The notes: generated by a model from the sequence alone, not told the origin. Shown: positions 49,734-62,430, numbered from the stretch's first letter. The stretch is 64,000 bases of DNA from Lunularia cruciata (GCA_948567375.1 OX419756.1:48214552-48278551); one strand, 5' to 3'. Translations and numbers: made by a program.

Positions 49734-50600
49734 ATGGCGGCAATGCCCAAGGTTATCCTTGCTATGCAACAACAAATTGAGCATCTTACTTGATTGTTAG
49801 ATGAACCAAATCTTTGATGACAAGAGCACGTAAAGAGAGTACCAATTCAAGAAGGAAAATATCAAATCTAATTCACTAAACCTAGGGTATTTGAAGGCAA
49901 GAATCTCCCAAGTGCAATGGAAAATTTTGTGTTTGATTGTTAACGTTATTTTGAAGCTACTAATCTGTAAGATAATCAAAAATAGATTCTCTTGGCTTCT
50001 AGCCAATTGGATGGAGTAGCAAAGCTATGGTGGAGATTCAAAGTGGAGCAAGTTGAATGATATATTGTTGCACCAATCTTGATGTGAGCAGAATTAAAGA
50101 CTGCAATAATTAGTAGATTCCAAGCTATAAATGCCACACAAGTTGTACAAGATAGGTTGGCAGAGTTGAACCAGATTGCCTCTATAAGAAGTTACATCGT
50201 GCAATTCCAAAACACCATCATGAAAATTCTAGATATACTGAAAAGTGAAGCTTTAGATCAATTTGTGAGGGGCTTGAAGTCAAAAACCAAATCAAAGGTA
50301 ACCATGTAAGAACCACAACACTTGGAGGAAGCCATGCGGTTGGCCAAACATTTTGATTCCTTGGTTGCAACAACTTGGTCTCGACCCCGACCTTGACCTC
50401 AATCTCCATAGAACCTACCAATTCACTACATACAAGTGGAAGAGCCAACACCAATGGAGATTGATGCCATTCAATGGAGACCACTTAGCACTGCATATAG
50501 AGAGAAACTGCAACAAAATGGTAGTTGTCTTTATTGTTGCCAATTAGGACATTGCATCGCTGAATGTCCACTCAAGAATGAGTGACCTCAACGAGTTGCC
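49734..50600 (+). pseudogene. Element B gag remnant with zinc knuckle
   Basis: The frame opens with MAAMPKVILAMQQQIEHL and then hits TGA. The capsid-like region is stop-ridden. Near 50525-50575 a CCHC knuckle survives (CCQLGHCIAECPLK, C-x2-C-x4-H-x4-C within it), marking the nucleocapsid end. Confidence 0.8.
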
Positions 50601-50677
50601 TAGATGCAGTTTGTGGAGCAGAATGATTAGAGAAACAAGGAATTTCAATAGGAGATTTTGAGCCACCTATTGGGAGC

Positions 50678-51031
50678 TTGATTAGTTCCAATGGGATTGA
50701 AGGCTTGACCTATGCAAGTTTGTTTCACTTGCAAGGTATGATATCTAATCGGGGTTGTAAGATTTTGGTTGATTCTAGAAGTTTAGAGAAGTACATGTCT
50801 ATGCAAGTAGCAAAGGAATTGGGTATTCCTATCAAGCTAGTAATTGGAAGTAGATTGATGATGGCAGATGATAGAAAGGGTTCTGCATTCTGTACCTTGT
50901 ATCTTGTTATCTTCAAGATTGGGAAGGAGTATTTGGAGTGTATGAGGTTTATAGTGGCACCTTTACACTACAATGTCATTCTAGGACTACCTTGGCTTGA
51001 ACGTCATAAGGTTCAATTTGATTGGACCTGA
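50678..51031 (+). pseudogene. Element B retropepsin remnant
   Basis: A 117-codon open frame with the retropepsin fold pattern: an ILVDS active-site strand and, near the end, the hydrophobic VILGLPWL block typical of Ty3/Gypsy proteases. The active-site triplet reads Asp-Ser-Arg, where the family has a small residue in third place, so the enzyme would be dead even if expressed. Confidence 0.8.
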
Positions 51032-51279
51032 TGACAAATTCAAGTACAACACCAAGGTAGGAGTTTTTGATTAGGTTGTTTGGCACCTTTGAGTAAGACA
51101 CCTAAAAATAGTCAGTCCTAAGATAGGAAGTTTGTCAAGAAGGTAGCCATAGAGCAAGCCTTGAAAGAAGATGAGTCCAAAGATGGGAATTTTACCAAGA
51201 AAGCAACCATGGAGCAAGCTTTGAAGAAAAATGAGTCCTAGATGGGAAGTTTGTTATTGAAACAGCCATAGAGCAAGCT

Positions 51280-52300
51280 TTGGAGGAAGATAAGTCTATT
51301 TTTGCGGTGTGGATCAAGCTAATTGCAAAAGGACAATTTGAGGAAGGCCAAGAGCTTAATCAAGCAATGGTTGATCAGATAGTTCAAGAGTTTGCAGACA
51401 TGTTTCCGGATGATCTGCTAAAGGGATTACCTTCCGATCATGGTATGCACTTCAAGATTGAGTTATTACTAGGAAGTACTCTAGTGAGTAGACCAATCTA
51501 TCAACTCTAACCAAAGGAGTTGGAGGAGTTGCGGACAACACTTACAAAGTTGTTGGAGAAAGACTTCATACAACATAGCACCTCTCCTTAGGGAGCGCTG
51601 GTTCTATTTGTTCCAAAGAAAGACGGAGGACTTTGTTTCTATATTGATTACCATAAGCTCAATAAGCAAATAGTGAAGAATGCATATCCCTTGCCTTAGA
51701 TCAATGATTTGCTTGATCAATTGTGTGTAGCATGATACTTTTCCAAGTTGGATCTTTGTAGTGGGTATTGGCAAATCCCCATTGATAGGAAGATGTGCAA
51801 AATATTGCCTTTTGCACAAGGTATGGGCATTTTGAGTGGAGAGTTCTACCTTTTGGGTTCACTAATGCTCCAGAAGTCTTCATGGATCAGATGCATAGGG
51901 TGTTGGATGGACTATTTTATCAGTACATGGTGGTGTTCTTGGATAATATCTTAATTTATAGCAAGACAGAGATAGACTATATGAATCAGGTGTAAGAACT
52001 CTTAAGACGACTACAACAATGGAAATTTTACTATGAAAAGTCAAAGTGTGCCTTTTGGCAGAAGGAAGTTACCTTCTTGGGTCACAAGATCTCATAAGAG
52101 GGAACAAAGATAGAAGGGGAGAAAATCAAGGCCATTACTGATTGCCCTATTCCAAAGGATGCTACAGAAGTACATGCATTTAATGGATTGGCCAGTTTTT
52201 AATATTGGTTCATCCATTATTATGCTCATGTTGCTACACCATTGACCAATCTCTTGGGGAAGAACTTGAGCTTCCAATGGACCACCAAGCACAAAGAAGA
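51280..52300 (+). pseudogene. Element B reverse transcriptase remnant
   Basis: Blocks appear in order: [20 protein letters not shown] near 51612, a DLCSGYWQIPID block at 51748, LPFGFTNAPEVFMDQMHRVL near 51850, and the polymerase active-site block at about 51930-51960. The last reads FLDNILIYSK, so the second catalytic Asp is Asn (a G-to-A change). TAG stops replace codons at several conserved positions. Confidence 0.88.
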
Positions 52301-52310
52301 ATTCTAGAAG

Positions 52311-52620
52311 TTGAAACATATGGTGTCTTCAAAGCCCATTCTTCAACCATATGATCCTCAACTACCCTATATGGTTGATTTTGATGCTTCTAACTTTGCA
52401 ATTGAAGCCCTATTGCAACATGAATTCCCATATGGACTACATCCCATTGCCTTTGTGTCTTCCCAACTAAATATGGGTGAAAGAAATTACTCTACTTGGG
52501 ATAAAGAACAACTTGCAATGGTATATGCCACTAAGGTATGGAGGCATTATCTCTTGGGGAAACAAGTGATCATGCAAACTGATCACAAACCATTGTTGTA
52601 GACCTTACACTTGGAACACA
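52311..52620 (+). pseudogene. Element B RNase H remnant
   Basis: This open 96-codon stretch shows DFDASNFAI, STWDKEQLAMVYA and QTDHKPLL, the Asp, Glu and Asp motif set of Ty3/Gypsy RNase H. A TAG follows HKPLL directly. Confidence 0.87.
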
Positions 52621-52949
52621 TGAACAGTCAACATAATCAATGGGAGGAACAACTCCAATTGTTTGACATCAAACTTGAGTACAAACCAAGTTGGTTTCAT
52701 GTCATCCCTGATGCTCTATCATGATGACCTGATTTGAAGTCTCTTCCTCTCATCACGGCAGCAATTATGACATTGTCAATTAACCTCAAGGTGACATGAG
52801 TTGTGATCAACTCTACAACAAGATCTCTTCTTCCAAATGGTACATGGTCGTCTTATAGCATGCGACAAGGAATACAACACCTTCTCCTTCAAGGAATGCC
52901 TTCTATTCCATGAGGATTGGATCTATATTCCAACTTAAGGTGATCTCCA

Positions 52950-53690
52950 ACTTGTGCGCCTTCAAGAAGCCCATGATTTACCAGTTGTTGGTCACATGGG
53001 TGTGGACAAGACTTTGGGTACCCTCTAATGCTGATGGTAGTGGCTCAACATGACACAAAATTTTTGAGAGTTTGTCCAACATGAAATGTGTGAGAGCTAC
53101 TAATGTAACAAGGCCAACAACCAAAATCCGAGTGGACTCCTTCAACCAATTCCTATTCCATCTGCTTGATGGTAATACATGAGCTTGGATCTCATCACAT
53201 CCTTGACCAAGACAATGACACACAACAATCATGGTGTTTGTGGATAAGCTTGGTAAGCAAATCCACTTGGCACTAACTTTTGATACCATGGATTCTCTAA
53301 CCTTAGCACAAATCTACTTTGACAATGTCTTCAAGCATCATGGGATGCCATGTATACTCATCTCTGACCATGATCCTTGATTCATCAAGAAGTTTTGGCA
53401 AGCATTCTTCCAGATACTTGGCACCAAGCTTGCTTTGTCCACGGCCTATCATCCTCAAATTGATGAAAAAACCAAACATGAGAATTGTACCTTAGAGGAT
53501 ATGTTGCATGCCTTTGTCAATGTCCACCATACTAATTGGGATAAATGTCTTGCAGTTGCAAAATTTGCCTACAATAATTCCAAACATGCAAGTACCAGAT
53601 TTTCTCTTTTCTTTCTTAATTTTGGCCAAGATCCGCTTGTTCTAGATTCTCTTCTTGCTCCTCTTCCATCTTAGATCCCTCATACTTCAA
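52950..53690 (+). pseudogene. Element B integrase remnant
   Basis: Traces of the HHCC zinc domain start near 52975 (GHMGVDKT). The catalytic core follows with FVDKLGKQIHLA (first Asp), a STAYHPQID block at 53435, and ENCTLEDMLHAF with FAYNNSKHAS by 53600. Stops include a TGA in the conserved SDHDP segment. Confidence 0.85.
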
Positions 53691-53818
53691 CCTTCTTGAC
53701 CACCATATCCCTATCTATCCAACAAGCCAAATCTCATCTCCTTGTTGCTCAAAATTGTCAAAAATAATATGCGGACCACCATTGTCATGATCTCACCTTT
53801 GAAGTCAATGATAAAGTC

Positions 53819-54245
53819 ATGCTATCCTCTAGTAACCTAACTATCCTACTAAATACTCAAGTTTTTAAACTAACTCCTAATTGGATAGGACCTTTTGATG
53901 TCATCCAAATCATCTCTCATGTTGCTTATCAACTTGCCTTACCTTATCATATGTGCATCCACCTTGTCTTTCACATTTCCAAGTTAAAACCCTTTGTTCT
54001 TAACCCATCTTCCTTTTACTATCATGTCCAACATCCTCCTCCTCTCATCCCTATCAATGATCATGAGGAGTACAATGTTGATTGTATCCTTGCACGTTGC
54101 CACATTCAATATGGACGTCAATAACATACGGAGTACAAGGTCCTTTAGAAAGTGTATCCTCTTCATGATGCCACATAGGAACCTCTTTCTCACCTCCAAA
54201 ATGCACATATGGTCATTTAGGAGTTTGAAGCTTCAATGGCAATGA
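53819..54245 (+). pseudogene. Element B integrase tail and chromodomain remnant
   Basis: An open frame contains FKLTPNWIGPFDVI and HLVFHISKLKPF, the GPY/F-type tail of chromovirus integrases. It continues to EEYNVDCILARC near 54064 and, after frame breaks, a LHDATW-like patch near 54160, matching the chromodomain that closes pol in chromoviruses. Such domains direct insertion into heterochromatin, which fits the self-nested layout here. Confidence 0.78.
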
Positions 54246-54274
54246 GAACGTCATCAACTAGGGGTGGGGGAATA

Positions 54275-54677
54275 TATAACAATATGGAGTTTAACAACAT
54301 AGTTAGTAAAGCTATCAAAGTAGAGAATAAGCCAAATTAGCCTAGAATATTCTAGAGAAGTTTCTTGGGAAGTTTCCCAACTAGCTTAACTTGCATCCTA
54401 AGCAGGTAGCTTCTAGAAGCTTCCAACTAGCTTAGCTTGCATACCAAGTAGACTACTTCTAGAAGGAAGCTTTTTGAGAAGCTTCTTGGTTAACTTGGCT
54501 TTCACTTTAAGAAAGCGGCTCAAGGAAGCTTCTTGAGAAGCTTCTCAAGGCCCTTGTATGCTACCTATAAATACCAAAGCCAAAGCTCATGCTAGGCAAT
54601 TGAAGTTTTTGCACATTCAAGTGTCCCAATGTGAGTTTCCATTCTCCTATTTCTCTCCTTGGTCTCGGTGTTTTACA
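54275..54677 (+). repeat. Element B 3' LTR
   Basis: This 403 bp LTR includes a perfect three-unit TTCtaGAAgcTTC at 54411-54423, paired blocks near 54355-54375 and 54510-54548, and TATAAATA at 54566-54573. The purine tract AGGGGTGGGGGAA (54260-54272) lies directly upstream. Confidence 0.92.
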
Positions 54678-54694
54678 CACTCCAAGAAGATGGT

Positions 54695-55168
54695 TGTAAG
54701 AAGATTGAGGAGAAAAATAGGAGAATGGAAGATCAAAGTGAAAGATCACATTAGGAATCTCAAATGAGAGAACTCCAAATACTTTGCATGAGCTTGGGCT
54801 TTGGTATTGACAGGGGATCATCCAAAGCTCTTTAGAAGCTTACTAAAAGCTATTTTCTTAGAGTGCAAGGCAAGTTAACTAAGAAGCTTCTGAAGAAACT
54901 TCCTTCTAGAAGTAGTTTACTTGGTGTGCAAGCTTAGCTAGTTGGGAAGCTTCCTTCTAGAAGCCATTTACTTGGTGTGCAAGCTAGGAAGCTTCCTAAG
55001 CAACTTCTTCCTAAAATTCACCATTGGCATGCACATTACCCAATACTTGGAAGGTACTAAGTAGCTTCATAGATGCTTCTAGAATATTCTTATAATTCTT
55101 TGCTAATTTGGACTTTTTTCTATTTTGTTAGTTTGGACTAACTCGTTGATAAAATCCATATTGTTACA
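54695..55168 (-). mobile_element. Solo LTR, Gypsy A/B/C family, nested in C's 5' LTR
   Basis: The 474 bp LTR is on the minus strand, TGTAAGAAG...CATATTGTTACA on the plus strand. Its flanks ATGGT (54690-54694) and ATAGC (55169-55173) are near-matching target copies. GAAnnTTC arrays lie at 54883-54902 and 54946-54962. It sits 17 bases past element B's right target copy, so it entered the same LTR independently of B. Confidence 0.85.
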
Positions 55169-55359
55169 ATAGCTTTGAGAAGGAAGCTTCTCAAGAATCT
55201 TGTTTTGCTTTGCTATAAAAACCAAAGCCCAAGCTCATGTTAGGCATTGTAGTTTCACTCACTTGAGAGTTTAAATGTCATCATCCACTCTGATCTTCCA
55301 TTATCCTATTTCTCTCATTGATCTTCTACTCTCCTACTTTTCTTGTTGGTCTTTTACAT

Positions 55360-58300
55360 TAGTATCAAAGTAAGAAATAAATGGATGAAATCTATGGACC
55401 ATGAAATCCATTTCTCCCAAACTGTTCAAATTTTTGTGTCCATATACTATCAAAGCATCATTTCATATAGTTCATCATTTCACATTTTTCATAAATTCAG
55501 TTCAATGTAATCACCTTGTCCAATGAACCATTGATCCTTTTGATTGTAACTTATAGGGATTGATTGACATGTTGTATTTCTGCATTATCTTAGATAATTA
55601 CATCAAGTAGAGTAGTAGTCATGGTAGTGATGCTTAATATATCATTACTATGCAATAATATATTGAGCACCTTACTTGATTGTTGGAAGAGAGAGGTTAT
55701 GATAGAAAATTGAAAAGCTCATAGAGAAAGTAGCATTTTGAGAAGTAGAAGATCAAGATTGATTTCCAAAGCCAAAGTAATTTGAAGGTTGGAATCTATC
55801 TAATGCAATGGAGCACTATTTGTTTGATTGTTAATCATTTTGAAATTACATATCTTTTAGATGAATAGAGATAGATTCTCTTGGCTCTATGGTAGCAATT
55901 CCAAGTAAAGCAAGCTCAATGGCAATTTATTGCTTCAATTTTGATATGGAAAGAATTCAAAAGGGTAAAATTTGAGCAATTCCAAGTGATGAATGTTGCA
56001 CAAGTTGCATAAGATAGATTGGAAAAATTGAAGTAGATTAGTTCTATGAAGAGCTACATCACTAATTCCAAAATACAATTATATAGATTCTGGAGATATT
56101 GGATGGTAAAGCTCTAGATTGGTTTGTGAGATTTTTGAAATCACATACCAAATTAGAAGTAACCATGCATAAAACCAAACACTTAAAAGAAACCATGCAT
56201 GAAACCAAACACTTAGAAGAAACCATGGAATTGGTTGAGCACTTTGATTCCTTAATTTCCACAACTCGATTCTCACCTCAACCGTCATAGAACTTGCAAA
56301 CACATCACACATGTATGGAGGAGTTGTCATCAATCTAGATTGATGCCATCTAATAGAGACCACTTTACATTAAAAATAAAGAAAGATTATGATTAAATGG
56401 TGGTTGTTGCTTCTATTATCACCAAATTAGACATCACATTGCCAAATATTCAATTAGGAATAGATGACCTTGGCCCATTGCACAAATGGAATTCTTATAG
56501 GGTGAGGATCAAAGAAAAAAAAATCCCAGTAGTATCAAGCCACTTATTGGGAACCTGATTTACTCTAACTAGATTGAAGGATCGACCAATGCAAGGTATT
56601 TGGTATACTTGGAATGTATGATATTTAATTATTGTTGTAGGACTTTGGTTGATTGTGGAAATCTTGAGAAATGTATGTACATGCAATAACAATAGAATTA
56701 CATATCCTTATAAAATCAATATTTTGTAATCAATTGATGTTAGTGGATGGTAAAGAAGGTTTTCAATTCCTTACCTCACATCTTATTACATTTAAAATTA
56801 GGAATAAATATTTTGATTGTATGAGGTTTGTAGTAGTTTCCTTACACTACAATGTCAATCTAGGCTCCTTTGGCTTGAATGTCATAAGGTTCAATTTTAT
56901 TGGACACAATATATATTCAAGTACAACACCAAGGTAAGACTCATTGATTTAGTTGTCTGGCACCTTTGAGGAAAATACCTAAGAGTAGTTCATCTCAATA
57001 TGGAAAGTTTGATAGTATAAAGGTTGTAGAACAAGCTTTGGAGTAAGATATTCCCATTATGCAAGGAGAATTTGATAATGATAAGAAGCTTCAACAAGTG
57101 ATGGTTGGTTAGATATTTCAAGAGTTTACAAGTGATTTTGGATGATCTTTTTTAAGGGGTGCACTTTGCTTGAGGTATGCATTTCAAGATCAAACTATTT
57201 CAAAGTAGTAGTTTAATGAAAGAAGTTAAATGAGCTTCAGACAACAGTAGTTAAGTTGTTTGAGAAGGATTTCATTTAAAAATATATATCTCCTTGAGAA
57301 GCACCAATACTTTTTGTACAAAGAAGGATAGTGTTCTTGGAAGACATTTAGATTTCCAATAAGATGGAAGTAGAAGACAAAAACCACATATGTGAGGTCT
57401 TGAGATTACTATAATAATAGGAGTTACATTGAAAGAAGTTATAGTGTGCCTCTTGGCAAAAGAAAGTTACTTTTTTGGACTAAAAGGTTTTAGCTAAGAA
57501 GATCAAGGTGCAAGAGGAGAAAATCAAAGCCATTACTGATTAGTTGACCTCCAAAGATGTCATCAAATTTCAAGGATTTAATGGATTGGTAAGTTTTTTA
57601 ATAGTTCATCCACTACTTTACTCATGTAGCCGTACCATTCATTGATATCTTGAAAAGATAGTGGACTTTGAGTGGAGCACCAAACACAAAGAAGCATTCA
57701 AGAAATTGAAGCGTAAGGTGTCTTCATGACCCATCCTCCAACCATGTGATCTCCAACTACATTGCATGGTTGATTTTGATGCTTCTATCTTTGCCATTGG
57801 ATTTGTGTTGCAATAAGAATAAGAATTTCCAAATAGATTACATCTCATTATCTTTTTAACTTGCCAACTAAACATAATAGAAAGAAATTATTTTATTTGA
57901 GATCAAGAACAACTAGCAATATTATATATCACAAAGGTATGGAGATATTACCTCTTGGAAAAACCAATGATCATGCAAACCAATTACAAACCATGGACCT
58001 TACATTCGTAGCACATGAAAAGTTAACATCAGTGATGAGAGGAAAAATATAATTTTTTGATATCAAGCTTGAGTATAAACTTGGAAAATTCCATACCATT
58101 CTTGGTGCCTTACTACAAAGACCTAACTTGAAGATTCTTCTTGAATCTTTGATAATAGTAGCAATCATCATGATATTAATAAATTCAAAGGTACATATAG
58201 AGTTCAAGATTATTTTAAAACATGATCCCTTCCTTCAACTTGTGCAAAGTCATCTCACGATACATGAAAAGGAATACAACACCTTTTGAAACAAAGACGG

Positions 58301-59297
58301 GCTTCTATTTTCCATGAACTAAATTTATATTCCAACTATGGGAGATCTATAATTTATGCAACTTCAAAGGGCATATGACTTACTAATTGTTGGTCATATG
58401 GGAGTGGACAAGAGTTTGAGTACCCTATAATGCCAATGATGGGAGCCAAACATGGCACAAAAGGTTCAAGATTTTTTCTAATCTTGTGAGAGTTGCCAAT
58501 GCACCAAAGCCAACAACCAAAAACCATGCAGACTACTCCATCCACTCCCTTTCCCATCTTCTCAATGGGAACATGTGAGCTTAGATCTCATCACAACCTT
58601 ACCAAAGACAAACCAAAGCCATATAGCAATTCCAGTGTTTGTTGATAAGCTCAACAAGTAGAGTCATTAGTACATACCTTGGATACAAAGGATGCTCTAA
58701 TGTTGGTCCAAGTCTACTTTGACATTGTCTTCAAACACCATGGGATGCCTTGGATTCTCATCTTTGATCCTGATCCTCAATTTATTGGTAAATTTTATTG
58801 AGTGCTCTTCAAGCTACTTGGCACTAAGCTTACCTTGTCTATAACCTAATCATCATCAAATTGATAGGCAAACCAAATAAGCCAATTTCACTTTAGAAGA
58901 GATGCTTTATACCTTCTTTGACATTTGTCACATCAATTGGGATACTTGTCTTGTAGTTGCCAAATTTACCTATAACAATTCTTAGCAAGAAAGCACTAGA
59001 TTCTCTTCCTTTCTTCTTAAATATGGACAAGATCCACTTGTTCCAAATTCTCTTTGTGCTCCACTACCATCTTAGGTTCTAGATGTTGGCCTAACAGAAG
59101 CATCTAGGAGCTTGAAATCTTTGAGGAAAAAGAATACATGTCATGCTTTCACCTTCTTGTCCATGTTATTTAGATCATGACTCAAAGTTAAGTCTTATCT
59201 TCTTGTTTACAAAATTAGCAAATTTAATGTGTTGATAAAAATTGTCATGATTTTACTTTTCAAGTAAGTGATAGGGTCATGCTCTCCTCTAAAAACC
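55360..59297 (+). pseudogene. Element C gag-pol remnant, main part
   Basis: Collinear with element B but far more decayed. Gag-like sequence is at about 55620-56460, followed by a protease-like open frame at 56671-56937 (ending near a LGSFGLNVIRF block equivalent to B's protease end). Reverse transcriptase traces lie at about 57120-57640, RNase H at about 57640-58080, and integrase from about 58330 to the point where element D enters at 59298. No module keeps an intact frame. Confidence 0.78.
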
Positions 59298-59439
59298 TGT
59301 AATGCTCCAAGGATATGAGACTTGAGAAGAAACACACCATGAGAAACACACAATTTTGCACTTAATATTTGATGCCCCAAAGGAGCACCTTCTCTTATTA
59401 TATAGACAAAGAGGATTCCCAATCTTATTGCTATAGAGC

Positions 59440-61170
59440 AAGACAAGAAATTCTTTGTTGCTCTAGATCTATTAATACTCTCACTTGATTGCCTTTTAGG
59501 ACTCCATTCACAACAATCAATTGTGAGGTTGCCTTTTGGGATCTTTGCACTCTCATCTTCTTCCTTCCCTTGCTTTTTTGCTTCCTTATTGAGCCAATAA
59601 GGCCACGAGGTACATTTAATGGCAATCCTCATTTTCCAAAGTGATTTCTACCTCCTCCTCTTCAGTGCATCTCTCCATGTTGTTCAAAGATTGCATGTAT
59701 GCAGGCCAAGGACCTCTAGGGAGAAGAGCATGATAGTTGGTAGATATGTGCCCAATACAACCACAATTGTAACTAAAATGTTGTTCTCCTTGAGTTCCTT
59801 CTCCTCGTGGGACTCCATCTCTCCATTCTTCTACTTGTCCCCGCTCTCCTTGAAGCAGTTGTGCTCCTCAGTCTCAAAATTGAAGGTTGCTCAATTCCAT
59901 TGGTAATGGTCCACCCATGTGTGGCATTTCTGCCCAATAATTTTGAGGTGGAACTACTCTTTCACCTCCACCCAATGCCCATGCTATTCTATGCGCACAA
60001 GCAATGACTTCAAATACCATCCAAGGATTTTGAACCATGACTTCTTGACAAATCCGCTCCTTCAATTTTCAAGACCCTCTGCTAGACTCATGTTGGTTAT
60101 TACGACTTGTAGATCCAGAAATGCTTCCACATACTCTTGTATGCTGTTTTTCTATTTCAATCCCCATAGTCGGATCCGTACCATCTGCATGGAATCCACC
60201 AATTGGAAATTCTTCAGCAATCCTTCTTGCATTGCTGTCCACGTGACCTCTCTTCTCTTTGCCAACATGGATTGTTCCCAAGCCCCATAACATGTGAAGG
60301 CTTTATCGATCAAGTACCCACATGCAAATACGTATGCAACATGCTCGGTGACCTCTGTTGAGAACAATCAGAAATATCAATTCATTCGTGAGATCCTGTT
60401 CTCCACTACTCCTATCATATGCTGCTCCTTGTAAGGCTCAATGTTGCATGTCTTCTTTATCCGGAGTAGCAATGTGGCTTCATCATTGACCACATTTGAA
60501 GGCACGGGTGCCTCTCCAAGTACTTCAATTGCGGGTACTAGGTTTTGAGACGGCTCTTCTTCTTGCATTGCTTGATCATTTATGGGGGTATGCACTTCAC
60601 CTTGTAATACTTCCATGGGCATCTTAATCTATCAAAATTTGTTTAACATCCCCTGCATTCCTTGCACCAACTCCTACAACTACGGATCCATGGTTCCTAT
60701 AATACTCAATGTGTTGTCTACCTCAATAGAGAGTTAATATGATCACTCTAGAGGGTGCACAAACTATTGGAACTACCATTAGGACCTCTAAAGCTACCAC
60801 TTGTTGATAATATTCCTCACCAAAATTCTTGACCATGAAATCTCTAAACATCACTTTTGGTCTCACTACATAACAAATTTCTACTTGAGTGTTAAAAGGG
60901 ACAGGATTTGGGACATTAAAACCCATCACAAAAAAATGTAGATGGTCAAATCCCACTCTTTATTGTAAATCACTATAGGCAGAATCACTTGGTTTGACAA
61001 ATTCATCACTATATCTATGAACTCTACTCCGAAGTGAAAAACTAGATACACTCTCATTTGTGGATGCTAAATGTACATAATCTTCATATGGAGTGGATTC
61101 AAGCATGGAAAGCAAGGTGTTGGGTATTGTCCTCTTGGAGCCTCCATTCCATCCTCCCTCTAGCACTCCT
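59440..61170 (-). pseudogene. Element D gag, zinc knuckle and protease remnant
   Basis: Minus-strand frames 60960-61166, 60723-60956, 60377-60622 and 60069-60367 follow each other. The core block is AWEQSMLAKRREVTWTAM near 60220. A knuckle-like YNCGCIGHIS lies at about 59741-59780. A retropepsin-like GVLKGNQVRVLID block is at about 59500-59540, with the NFLS-type continuation in the next frame. Frame slips and stops occur throughout. Confidence 0.65.
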
Positions 61171-61285
61171 AATCTACCAATTACACCAAGCTATCTCTCT
61201 TCAAAATTACTCAGTCTTAGTAGCCCATGTTCTTCCAAGAGGGGTGATCCGCTCCCTTGGATGACAACACTTGCTCTGATACCAT

Positions 61286-62045
61286 TGTAATGCTCTGAGG
61301 ATATGAAACTTGAAAAGAAACACACCATGAGAAACACATGATTTTGCACTCAACTTCCGATGTCCCAAAGGAGCACCTTCTCTTTATTATATAGACAAAG
61401 AGGATCTCCTCCAAGGAAGCTCCACCCTAGGATTAGGCATATTGATAGGTGACATGTCAGCAAGCTCTACCCTTGGATTACCTACTTGGATGGATGACAT
61501 GTTGGTCTTGGTCCTATCTGGTTGGTCAAACAAGCTTTGATTGGAGGGAATCTTTTAGGGAATCTTCCTATAGGAATCTCAAAATCACATGGGTGAGTTA
61601 CCATTGGAAAAATCTTGACAAGACAAAGCAAGGAGGAGGAATGGCCAGAATTTTTCCTATCAAAAGGAGAGAGGGCACTTCCACATTTTCGAGGCCTAAT
61701 TCATCCGTTTAGGCCTCCAAAATTACCTTCAAAGATCTCAGGCATATTTTGATTCTTACTCTATTAGTAGAAGTCCCCTTTTGGTGATATCTCTTTCTAA
61801 TCTATTCAGTCCATGATGTGAAACATCCTTCCAGATGTTACCAAACCAATTCTCACCTTTAAATCATATGTCTAGCTATTGGTTCTAAGGTTTTCAAGTT
61901 TATTTCAATTTCTGCACTATTAGTAGAAGTACCCTTTTGGTGATACTTCTATCTAATCTATTTTTACCATCATGTATAACATCATTCCTGATGTTACCAA
62001 CCCAAATTTCACATCTAGATCATATGGCTAGCTCTTGGTATTACA
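61286..62045 (-). repeat. Element D 5' LTR
   Basis: This 760 bp LTR ends TGTAATGCTC...GGTATTACA on the plus strand. It contains an internal partial duplication: an AGTAGAAGTACCCTTTTGGT-type block occurs near 61767 and again near 61925. It is homologous to the solo LTR at 36296-36875. Confidence 0.85.
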
Positions 62046-62430
62046 AAACCTCCTTCTCCCACTTGACATCCAATTTTATAAACTTACTCCAACTTGGATA
62101 GGTCCATTTGATATCACTCAAATCATTTCTCTTGTTGAACTTAAACTTTCACTTCTTAGTCATATGTAGATCCATATTGTCTTGTATGTTATGAAATTAA
62201 AACCTTTTTTTATAACCCATGTTTTTGTCTTACTTGTACCAAACCTCCTCTTCTTCTAATAACCTATTAAAAATCATGAAGAATGTAATGTCAATCATAT
62301 TCTTACTCAAAGAGATATCCAACATAGGCACCATAGAAAAATTGAGTATAGGGTCCTTTGGAAGGGATATCTGCTTCATGATACCTTATAAGAACCTCTT
62401 TCTCATCTCCAAAATTCTCAAATGGCCATA
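62046..62430 (+). pseudogene. Element C gag-pol remnant, continuation after D
   Basis: The integrase tail resumes immediately after D: sequence at 62070-62200 parallels element B's 53860-54000 (NWIGPFDVI-equivalent region), and 62270-62420 parallels the chromodomain part. This proves D entered an existing copy of C. Confidence 0.8.

Larger units (their letters stand above)
49016..54677 (+). mobile_element. Gypsy chromovirus element B (full length, nested in C)
   Basis: A 5,662 bp element with 5' LTR 49016-49429, primer site at 49431, polypurine tract at 54260-54272 and 3' LTR 54275-54677. Perfect target duplications CACTC flank it (49011-49015 and 54678-54682). It interrupts the 5' LTR of element C. 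LTR ends now read TATAAC and TTTTATA where relatives have TGTAAC and TTTTACA, consistent with cytosine deamination. Internal order is gag, protease, reverse transcriptase, RNase H, integrase, chromodomain, the Metaviridae/chromovirus order. It is inactive through many stops. Confidence 0.95.
59298..62045 (-). mobile_element. Element D: deletion derivative of a second LTR family, nested in C
   Basis: A 2,748 bp element with perfect target duplications AAACC (59293-59297 and 62046-62050). The 5' LTR is long (61286-62045, 760 bp). The primer site TGGTATCAGAG (minus strand, 61274-61284) is an exact initiator tRNA-Met match. Gag, a zinc knuckle and a protease start follow, and then the sequence jumps directly into only the last 119 bases of the 3' LTR (59298-59416). 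Reverse transcriptase, RNase H, integrase and most of the 3' LTR are absent. Confidence 0.88.
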
